Shown here: in pieces, positions 8,921 to 15,409 of the stretch | Layout: each line of letters opens with the position of its first letter | How positions within the stretch are numbered: position 1 is the first letter of the stretch | Source: a bacterium | GTDB lineage: Bacteria > Spirochaetota > Spirochaetia > JABEVK01 | Direction of reading: 5' to 3' | Assembly: GCA_021782055.1 (NCBI GenBank) | Contig: JAJXVP010000029.1 | Span: 1-21,039 of the forward strand | DNA: 21,039 nucleotides | Made by a program: the position numbers and the translations under genes | Notes under the pieces: model-generated | The model's input: the letters and a program-made list of their open reading frames with translations, nothing else | Databases searched by the model: none | What the model was told of the DNA's origin: nothing

Positions 8921-9763
8921 TTAGCCTAAGAAGGTTCCCGCTTCTAATTCCTGAAAAGCCTGAACGAGCTCGTCGCGGGTATTCATTACAATGGGACCGT
9001 GCCAGGCTACGGGTTCCCCTAACCCTAATCCTGCGCACAGCAAAAACCGAAAGGGATGATCTTTTTCGGCCCGCAGACGAAGCCTTTCCCCGTCAGTAAA
9101 AAAAACCAGCGACTCGTTGGTCATGACCTCACCAGAGCCAAACCGCCCTTCGCCGTCAATAACATAAGCAAAGGCGTTTTTTCCAGGGGGAATTTTGTGC
9201 CAAACATCGGCTCCTGGGGCAAGAGTCACATCCAAGTAATCGGGTTCGGTCATGATGTCCTCGACGGGGCCTTCTACGGTATCCCACCGGCCACAGATGA
9301 CCCGGATGCTTGAACCGTCCTCTAAAGTTTTGACGGGGATAGCCGTTGAGGTGACTTCTTGGTAGCGTGGCTTCATTAACTTGTTCTTGGCCGGAAGATT
9401 GGCCCAGAGTTGAAAACCTTCTAGCTCCCCGTCGTCAGCTCCCAGGGGCATTTCTTGGTGAATAATTCCGCGTCCTGCGGTCATCCACTGCACGTCACCT
9501 GCTCCGATGACGCCTTTGTTACCCATGCTGTCTTGGTGTTCAACCTGACCTTTCAGAATATAGGTAATCGTTTCAATGCCTCGGTGCGGGTGCCACGGAA
9601 AGCCTTTTTGATAATCGGATGGTTTTTTTCCGCGAAAATCATCAAAGAGGAGAAAAGGGTCAGCTTCGCCAGGGTCTCCAAAACCCAAGGCCCGCTTTAA
9701 GTGGACCCCGGCGCCCTCCATCACAGGCTTGCTTTTTCGCCACGAACGTGGTTCTCGGTCCAT
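8921..9763 (-). CDS. Pirin-family bicupin protein
   Basis: Cupin-superfamily protein of 280 residues. The metal site is complete: His58 and His60 in FPWHPHRGIET, His102 and Glu104 in GIIHQEMP, at the spacing seen in human pirin and E. coli YhhW. Other family marks are FLLFDDF and the C-terminal cupin with GEPVAWHGPIVMNT. Known pirins bind iron, and some act as quercetin dioxygenases or redox-sensing regulators; the substrate here is unknown. The ATG at 9763 has a strong AAGGAGGT four bases upstream. It lies 57 bases from the srkA gene on the same strand with no clear promoter or terminator between, so it may belong to that operon. Confidence 0.95.
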   Translation of the reverse strand: MDREPRSWRKSKPVMEGAGVHLKRALGFGDPGEADPFLLFDDFRGKKPSDYQKGFPWHPHRGIETITYILKGQVEHQDSMGNKGVIGAGDVQWMTAGRGIIHQEMPLGADDGELEGFQLWANLPAKNKLMKPRYQEVTSTAIPVKTLEDGSSIRVICGRWDTVEGPVEDIMTEPDYLDVTLAPGADVWHKIPPGKNAFAYVIDGEGRFGSGEVMTNESLVFFTDGERLRLRAEKDHPFRFLLCAGLGLGEPVAWHGPIVMNTRDELVQAFQELEAGTFLG

Positions 9764-9819
9764 AGGTACCTCCTTGGACTAATTCAAAAATACAAAGAGA
9801 ACCGCCGCAGGGCTAGCTT

Positions 9820-10788
9820 TCACAACAAACGAAGCCGTTCGTATTGATCGTTTAAATCCTCCCATTCTTTTTGCCAAAAGTCGGGGGACCCCCAACCGGG
9901 AAATTGGCGACTAAAGCTGTCATCCTTGCGCTGTCGGGCACACCAGGCTAAAAAATAAAGCATACGGAGAAAACGCAAGGGTTCAACCAATTCCCACCAA
10001 CGGTTATCAAAGGGCATCCAAACCCCATAGCCCCGTGCCAGGGCTTGGGCTTCTTCTCGGCAGTTTTCCCAGCGGTCGGGTAGCAACATCCACAGGTCTT
10101 GCACAGGAGGGCCCGTCATCATGTCGTCAAAATCGATCAGCAATAAGCCTTCGTCAGGGCGATCAAGGATATTGCCGCGATGAAGATCGCCGTGAATGCG
10201 ATGGTGAACGGTCTTGTCCAAAAGGGGCTCGATGGTATTGAGAGCTTCGTCAAGCATGGTGAAAAACCGCTCTTTTAGGTGGGGAGGTAAAACGTTGGCT
10301 TCCCACAGCTCCTGGGTTAACTGGTCTCCCGCCCCCGAGGCCGTCAGGGTAAGCCGATGGGGACAACTTCGACGCTTTGCCGCATTATGAAGGCGGCCCA
10401 CTAACGACCCAATCCGTTCAAGATCCGCTAGGCTTTCGCCTTCAAAGGTTCTTCCCGCTTTCTGGGGAAAGACAGCCCAAAAATAGGGGGCTTCGTAACT
10501 CAACGTTTCACCTTTCAGGTTGTTAATGGGGAGCGCCAAGGGTAGACCGGCTTCACCCGCGTCGGCAAGAAAGGCGTGTTCTTCCGCAAGGGCTTCGGGG
10601 AGCCACCGACCGGGGCGGTAAAACTTGACGACCCAACGGTTGCCTTGGGTGTCGTTCAGACCGTAGACACGGTTAACATAGCTGTTAAACGGCCTAAGAG
10701 CGGCTTCAGCGTCAAGACCATAATGCTGGTAGAGGGCGTTGAGGATAAAGTCGGGACTAAGGCTTTGAAAATCTGGAAGTACACTCAT
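9820..10788 (-). CDS. srkA: Stress response kinase A (YihE/RdoA type)
   Basis: Protein kinase of the aminoglycoside-phosphotransferase fold, 322 residues, close to E. coli SrkA (YihE), which protects cells under envelope and oxidative stress. Whole blocks match that protein as I remember it: NSYVNRVY (Ser36), VVKFYRPGRW, AVFP, HGDLHRGNIL (catalytic Asp201, Asn206), IDFDD (metal Asp219), GPPVQDLWMLL and FLAWCARR-like FLAWCARQR. The ATG at 10788 overlaps the stop of the histidine kinase gene by four bases, so the two kinases are made together. In E. coli the gene is under Cpx control with dsbA; here it is tied directly to a sensor kinase. Confidence 0.94.
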   Translation of the reverse strand: MSVLPDFQSLSPDFILNALYQHYGLDAEAALRPFNSYVNRVYGLNDTQGNRWVVKFYRPGRWLPEALAEEHAFLADAGEAGLPLALPINNLKGETLSYEAPYFWAVFPQKAGRTFEGESLADLERIGSLVGRLHNAAKRRSCPHRLTLTASGAGDQLTQELWEANVLPPHLKERFFTMLDEALNTIEPLLDKTVHHRIHGDLHRGNILDRPDEGLLLIDFDDMMTGPPVQDLWMLLPDRWENCREEAQALARGYGVWMPFDNRWWELVEPLRFLRMLYFLAWCARQRKDDSFSRQFPGWGSPDFWQKEWEDLNDQYERLRLL

Positions 10789-12026
10789 GTCGGGCTTTGC
10801 GGAAGCTCGAAGCGAAAGACTGAACCTTTGCCCAACTCACTTTGTACCGAAACTTTTCCGCCGTGGTGTGCCACGAACTCTTGAACGAGCAATAGACCTA
10901 GCCCTGTACCCCGTTCCCCACGTAAACCTTGCCGTTGGGGCCGATCCTTGGTATTAAACAGAGTCGCTTGCGTGGAAGCATCCATTCCTACGCCAGAATC
11001 TTGGACTTCACACCCAAACCATCCGTTTTTGAGCGAGCTTCTAATGCGTATCACACTCTTTTCGGGAGAGTATTTCACCGCGTTCGAAATGAGGTTGCGC
11101 AACACGGTACTCATCATGTCGGCGTCACAGGTGACAATAAGATCGGTCGGAATGTCACGTTCAAAGGCTACATTGGTACACCGAGCCTGCTCTTGCCAAA
11201 GACCGATGACGGAATCCACCAAGTCTTTCCACGAATGAGGAAACGGATGAAACGGCAGCCTCCCCTGACGTTGCGAAGTCCAAAGTAAAAGGTTTTCAAG
11301 CAACGTAAAGATGTTGTCAGCGGTCTGGCGCAAGGAGTGTAAAAAATCTGCTTTTTCTTGGTCTCCCATCGCATTCTGGTGGAATTCGTAAAAGGTAAGG
11401 CCTTCTTTTAGGCCGCCGACCGGCCCTCGTAAATCGTGTCCAATCAATGAAAAAAGTAAATCTTGATTATGGGAATTGTCTAAAAGTTCAGCTTCGCGGC
11501 GGCGGGAGCAAATTTGAAAATAAATCACCAGCACGATGAAAATGGCGACAATGGTCAGAGCCGACATCAGGTGAGAAAAGCGCATAACAGGAACCGAATA
11601 GACGGTAAAATTCGCCTCACTCAAAAAGAAATTTGTCCAGATAAAAAAAACGATGTTCAGGGAACTCAAGGTATACACCCAGGCTCGGTGTTGCGTCGGG
11701 AGTAAAAGAAAGGGAAGGTAGGCAAAGATAAGAAAAAACGCCTGAAGCCCCAAAAGAGGGCCATAGTGAAAATTAACGGCGAGAAACATCTGAAGGCTGG
11801 AAGCTGAACACAGCGCTATGGCTCCCTTTGTTAACCACTCAGGCCGTACGAGACGCCAAAAGCTCAGATAGAAGACGGCCAAAAGAATATTGACGCTTGT
11901 AAAGACAGGCCACGAGGGAGGCTTGAGGTAAAACTCCATGGGGAGAAAAACCAGAGTCGAAGCACCGGCAATAAGAAACCCAAGACGAAGAAGCTCAAAA
12001 GAACTTTTTTGTTGGTGGCTGGACAT
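10785..12026 (-). CDS. Orphan membrane sensor histidine kinase
   Basis: Histidine kinase with about six transmembrane helices in its first 175 residues and almost no periplasmic domain, so it likely senses through the membrane. A cytoplasmic kinase core follows. The H-box is SLIGHDLRGP (His197 from the ATG at 12026), the N-box is NLISNAVKYSPEKS, the G1 box VQDSGVGMD and the G2 box GERGTGLGL. The ATG at 12026 lies five bases after the dedA stop and has GAGTGA upstream. A GTG at 12035 that overlaps the dedA stop would add three residues and is a real alternative. No response regulator is encoded nearby. The 3' end overlaps srkA. Confidence 0.9.
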   Translation of the reverse strand: MSSHQQKSSFELLRLGFLIAGASTLVFLPMEFYLKPPSWPVFTSVNILLAVFYLSFWRLVRPEWLTKGAIALCSASSLQMFLAVNFHYGPLLGLQAFFLIFAYLPFLLLPTQHRAWVYTLSSLNIVFFIWTNFFLSEANFTVYSVPVMRFSHLMSALTIVAIFIVLVIYFQICSRRREAELLDNSHNQDLLFSLIGHDLRGPVGGLKEGLTFYEFHQNAMGDQEKADFLHSLRQTADNIFTLLENLLLWTSQRQGRLPFHPFPHSWKDLVDSVIGLWQEQARCTNVAFERDIPTDLIVTCDADMMSTVLRNLISNAVKYSPEKSVIRIRSSLKNGWFGCEVQDSGVGMDASTQATLFNTKDRPQRQGLRGERGTGLGLLLVQEFVAHHGGKVSVQSELGKGSVFRFELPQSPT

Positions 12027-12031
12027 TATTC

Positions 12032-12706
12032 TCACTCGATTTTATGGGCTGGGTCTGCCTTGGGCTCTTTCTTGGGTTTATCTTTCCACCATTTGACAAG
12101 AAGAACTGCCACAAAGAGAACCCCCAGGATTATCAACGCCCACGAGATTTCTTTGAAATACTTGTGGATAAGATCTTTGACTCTCTGTGTCCCATAGGCA
12201 AGCGACAAAAAGTAACTCGAAAGGGCAAGAAAGGTATTCCACAGACCGGCTCCCAAAAAAGTAAAAAGCCAAAAGCGTCGAAGCGGCATTTTGGCTAATC
12301 CAGCGGCTATCGAAAGCAAGTGCCGGACGGCAGGGATGAGACGGCCGAAAAACGTAGCACTGCGACCATATTTGTTGAAAAAGGCCTCGGCGTGATCCAC
12401 CGAACGCTCATGGATGAACATGAGGTGGGCTACTCTTGTACGACTAAGAGCGTGAACAGCGGGACGTCCTAAAAGCTTTGCCAAAAAGTAATTGAAACTT
12501 GCCCCTACCAAACTGCCCAAAGTTCCGATGAGAAGAATCCCCACAATACTCATATGACCTGTATCGGCGGCAATAAAGGCCGCAGGGGGCAAAATCATTT
12601 CCGAGGGGAGGGGTAAAAAGGTAGATTCCATGACCATAAGGAGGAACACAGTCAAATAGTTCAAATTAGCAGTGTACCAATCGATGAGAACTTTAATAAA
12701 TTCCAT
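12032..12706 (-). CDS. DedA-family inner membrane protein
   Basis: Inner-membrane protein of the DedA (SNARE-associated, VTT) family, 224 residues. Family marks are MESTFLPLPSEMILP near the start and the FFGRLIPAVRHLLSIAAGLAKM stretch around residues 118-139, which carries the conserved arginines and proline. The C-terminal helix is followed by a Lys/Pro-rich cytoplasmic tail. DedA proteins help keep membrane potential and recycle lipid carriers, with some acting as undecaprenyl-phosphate or phospholipid flippases; which applies here is open. The ATG at 12706 has GAGGAG three bases upstream, and the gene starts seven bases after the fecR-like gene ends. Confidence 0.93.
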   Translation of the reverse strand: MEFIKVLIDWYTANLNYLTVFLLMVMESTFLPLPSEMILPPAAFIAADTGHMSIVGILLIGTLGSLVGASFNYFLAKLLGRPAVHALSRTRVAHLMFIHERSVDHAEAFFNKYGRSATFFGRLIPAVRHLLSIAAGLAKMPLRRFWLFTFLGAGLWNTFLALSSYFLSLAYGTQRVKDLIHKYFKEISWALIILGVLFVAVLLVKWWKDKPKKEPKADPAHKIE

Positions 12707-12713
12707 AAGCTCC

Positions 12714-13847
12714 TCAGTTGAAGAAATCAGCTTCTTTTATGCTTTCGGCGGATTTTGATTCTTGCGGGAGTTCTTTCCCTTGGTTTCTTTCGGCAAAAAG
12801 CTTGCTATCCCAGCAAAAGTCAGCGGTCCAGCGGGTTAAAGAGGCTTGGTCTTGTTGCCAGCGCTGAAAAAAATCTTTTGCTGTATAACCACTGTAGACC
12901 GCGGTATCTTCGGGAAGGTTACCAAGTTGTTCACTTTGCCAGGCTTGTTTGAGACTCTGGTTAAGGCTCAGGGTAGCGATCAGAGGCCTTTGCACCTGCA
13001 ACAGCGGCCCAACTACCAGACTTTTTTCGTGTTCGGCGTCTTTTAAGGGGCTCACCGTCCCGGCAGTGTCCTGAGATTTCCACAACCTTAATACAGCTAA
13101 GGCTTCGCGCCTCAGGCGCCTCTCGGCGCGGTTGAGTTGTCCTAGCTCTAGCAGGTACTGTCGAGCCAATTCCGGAAAGGTGTGCGAAAGTGTTTTTTGA
13201 GCCTGCCTCGCCGTGGCCTCCCGCCATTGGGTCAAAAAGTCAGCGAGAGTGGACGGGTCCGCTGACACCGGTACAAAGCTCTTCTCGTTAAGTTCTAGCG
13301 CCGAGCCTGGTTGCGAAAAAAGCGTCAGATTCTCAAAGGTACCCGTGATGATGCCGTCTTGGGAGGCAGCCACAAGGTGCCTGTTTTCAGAAGCTACCCA
13401 AAAAGTCGCTTTGGTGGCCTTGATCAGCAGACGAGCGGTTTGCACAGCTAAGCGAGTGTGGCTTTGTGTCAGGTCGCTTTTGACGTACAGGCTACCGTTA
13501 AGCAAAAAAATCTTTGCGGTTTGGCCCCAGGCAGATGAAACCTGCCACCATAAGGCCGTATTGGGCCCTAAACGAAGCGATCCTGAAAACCCTCCTACGC
13601 TGGGAAAATTCACCGAGAGCTGGCTTTGCGGACCGGTAACAAGGAGGTCATAATCCTCAAGAGCCGTGCCAGGCTGAAGGTTTTTAGCAAGGGGCCTTCC
13701 CTGTCTGGTCACCGTTACCTGTCCCGATAGCTCGGAGATTTGGGCGACCGAAACACCGCTCAACGGGCCTGCTGTCAGGAGTAGTGCCCCAAGCAACCCC
13801 CAAAAAGCAAAAAAACGCGGGTTTCGGCATTGGAAAAGGTTCGTCAT
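12714..13847 (-). CDS. Secreted FecR-domain protein
   Basis: Exported protein of 377 residues with a signal peptide (hydrophobic core FWGLLGALLL, likely cleavage after GVSVA). Residues about 37-190 resemble a FecR domain: SGQVTVTRQGRPL, then LRLGPNTAL, LLNGSLYVKS and LAVQTARLLIKATKATFWV, a repeated beta pattern. Unlike classical FecR it has no cytoplasmic anti-sigma part and no sigma factor neighbour, so it is more likely a periplasmic or surface protein. The rest is helical and charged with no family I recognise. It starts the minus-strand run fecR-like, dedA, histidine kinase, srkA. No ribosome binding site precedes the ATG; a possible promoter lies directly in front of it. Confidence 0.8.
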   Translation of the reverse strand: MTNLFQCRNPRFFAFWGLLGALLLTAGPLSGVSVAQISELSGQVTVTRQGRPLAKNLQPGTALEDYDLLVTGPQSQLSVNFPSVGGFSGSLRLGPNTALWWQVSSAWGQTAKIFLLNGSLYVKSDLTQSHTRLAVQTARLLIKATKATFWVASENRHLVAASQDGIITGTFENLTLFSQPGSALELNEKSFVPVSADPSTLADFLTQWREATARQAQKTLSHTFPELARQYLLELGQLNRAERRLRREALAVLRLWKSQDTAGTVSPLKDAEHEKSLVVGPLLQVQRPLIATLSLNQSLKQAWQSEQLGNLPEDTAVYSGYTAKDFFQRWQQDQASLTRWTADFCWDSKLFAERNQGKELPQESKSAESIKEADFFN

Positions 13848-13853
13848 GCGTTG

Positions 13854-13882
13854 ATCTTAGGGGGAAACGTCGCTTTTTTCTA
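13854..13882 (-). promoter_or_regulatory. Candidate promoter of the fecR-dedA-HK-srkA operon
   Basis: On the minus strand, TAGAAA (13877-13882) and TAAGAT (13854-13859) are 17 bases apart, each matching four of six consensus positions. The -10 box ends six bases before the ATG at 13847. As no Shine-Dalgarno is visible, the message could be leaderless. Confidence 0.35.
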
Positions 13883-13909
13883 GATTTTTCTGGCACTTTC
13901 TAGTAAAAT
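13881..13909 (+). promoter_or_regulatory. Candidate promoter of the LysM lipoprotein gene
   Basis: TAAAAT at 13904-13909 matches five of six -10 positions. A weak TAGATT at 13881-13886 lies 17 bases upstream and overlaps the -35 of the divergent promoter. A strong ribosome binding site, AGGAGGTG at 13922-13929, follows and fixes the start at 13937. Confidence 0.45.
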
Positions 13910-13936
13910 ACTTTAGTTACCAGGAGGTGTTCTCCC

Positions 13937-15355
13937 ATGAAGCTTGCCGTGACAGCGGTTCTTATCTCGATGGCCTTATTTTTGACCGGTTGTCCCTCTG
14001 CTCCGCCCGCCCCCCCGGCTCAACCAGAAGCACCAAAACCAAAAGTGGAAGCTCCTAAGCCTGCTCCCGTGCCCCAAAAGCCCGTAGCCCCACAAGTGGT
14101 TCCCAATGGTTTGACAGCCAGCGATTATGGTCCGGCTGAAAACGCTATCAGCCAGGCCGAAGCGGCTCAGGCCGAGCGCTATAGTCCTACGATGTTGGCC
14201 AGAGCCAAAGAAGAGTTGAAACAAGCCCATTCTTTGGGACAAACTGACCCGGAAAAAGCTCGGACCTTATTGTCCGAAGCCGTCACGGATGCCAATACGG
14301 CTCGTGACAATGCCTTAGCCGCCAGGCGCGCAGCCATGACTGCTCGTTTGGATCGAGCCAGACAGCTCATCATCGATTTAAAAGGCGACAAGTTCTATCC
14401 GGCTGAATTCCAAAAAGATGACGCCTTGCGCGTTGCCGCCGAGAAGGAACTTCAGACCAACGTGGATCAAGGTGAAGCTCAGGGGGGAACGGCCCTGGAA
14501 GCTTTAGTCAAACTCTACGATAAAGTGAGTCAAAACCTCGATACAGCCAAGCAAAAAAAAGAAGCGGCTCAAAAGGCCATTCACGCGGCTGAACAGGCTC
14601 AGGCGATGATTTGGGTTCCCGATCTGCTGCAAAAAGCGGGGGACTCCTTCCTCCAGGGAGTAGTGTCTTACCGTTCGTATCATTTAGAAGCGGCTCTGGA
14701 AGCCTGGACGCAGGCGGAGTTTCAGGCCCAACAAGCTCAGAATGCGGCTTTGACCGAAAACCAAAAAAAGAACGCTGAAGCTTTGATGAAAGCCACGATG
14801 CAAAAAATCGAAAAAGCTTCACAAGCGACAGTGGTTACTCCCGACGATCAGATCGTTGGGCCTCGCCCCTGGAACGGTCAAAAAGCCTTAGACGCAGTAC
14901 CTCCCGCCGAGGCTACTCCGTCACCGACACCAGTTGCACCAGCCACGTCACCTTTGCCGACCCCAGTACCGTCTCAAGGCCATTCTCAGCTTATTCCCCA
15001 GGACGGTTCTACCGTTGTTTTGGCCGAAAAAAGCCGTTTGGATTACCTTGAAGAGGCAAAGACAACCTGGGAAAAAGGCGTTTCCTTCTATAAAGGTGGA
15101 AACTACGTTTTAGCCTCGCAGTATTTTCTTGATGCTCAGCGCCTGGTGGATATTTACCTCGCCATGGCTGTTGATAAGGTCTATACCGTTCGCTTGATTC
15201 CTGAGCACCGCGATAGCCTTTGGCGTATTGCGGGTTACCCGAAGATCTACAGCCGGCCTTTGGATTGGCCAAAAATTTGGAAACGAAATCAAAAGCTTAT
15301 CCAAAACCCCGATTTAATTTATCCGGGTTGGCAGTTGATCATTCCCCCGCAATAA
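13937..15355 (+). CDS. DUF4398-like / LysM-type lipoprotein
   Basis: Predicted lipoprotein of 472 residues. The signal peptide ends in the lipobox L-T-G-C (Cys19). A Pro/Ala/Lys-rich linker (about 20-55) would span the space next to the membrane. Residues about 60-130 (AISQAEAAQAERYSPTMLARAKEEL and onward, then repeated Ala/Gln-rich helices) look like the DUF4398 helical domain often found in outer-membrane lipoproteins. A second Pro/Thr-rich linker lies near 320-345. The last 60 residues (YTVRLIPEHRDSLWRIAG, then WKRNQKLIQNPDLIYPG and WQLIIPP) are a LysM peptidoglycan-binding module with an insertion. It would tether the envelope to peptidoglycan. It is transcribed alone and ends in a terminator. 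DUF4398 is the less certain of the two domain calls. Confidence 0.85.
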   Translation: MKLAVTAVLISMALFLTGCPSAPPAPPAQPEAPKPKVEAPKPAPVPQKPVAPQVVPNGLTASDYGPAENAISQAEAAQAERYSPTMLARAKEELKQAHSLGQTDPEKARTLLSEAVTDANTARDNALAARRAAMTARLDRARQLIIDLKGDKFYPAEFQKDDALRVAAEKELQTNVDQGEAQGGTALEALVKLYDKVSQNLDTAKQKKEAAQKAIHAAEQAQAMIWVPDLLQKAGDSFLQGVVSYRSYHLEAALEAWTQAEFQAQQAQNAALTENQKKNAEALMKATMQKIEKASQATVVTPDDQIVGPRPWNGQKALDAVPPAEATPSPTPVAPATSPLPTPVPSQGHSQLIPQDGSTVVLAEKSRLDYLEEAKTTWEKGVSFYKGGNYVLASQYFLDAQRLVDIYLAMAVDKVYTVRLIPEHRDSLWRIAGYPKIYSRPLDWPKIWKRNQKLIQNPDLIYPGWQLIIPPQ

Positions 15356-15371
15356 GTCCTTCGTGAGCAAG

Positions 15372-15409
15372 AACGGCCTTGCCTCTTTCAAGAGCAAGGC
15401 CGTTTTTTT
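15372..15409 (+). terminator. Intrinsic terminator after the LysM lipoprotein gene
   Basis: An 11-base perfect stem (AACGGCCTTGC with GCAAGGCCGTT) encloses an 11-base loop and runs into seven T residues. It begins 17 bases after the stop codon. On the opposite strand the same hairpin lies right after the MMPL gene stop but without a T-run, so it is a one-way terminator or at best a weak one for that side. Confidence 0.93.

Noticed and set aside
13213..13653. 146-residue plus-strand open frame opposite the fecR-like gene
   Set aside because: No ribosome binding site or family match. The minus-strand gene has a signal peptide, domain pattern and operon context.
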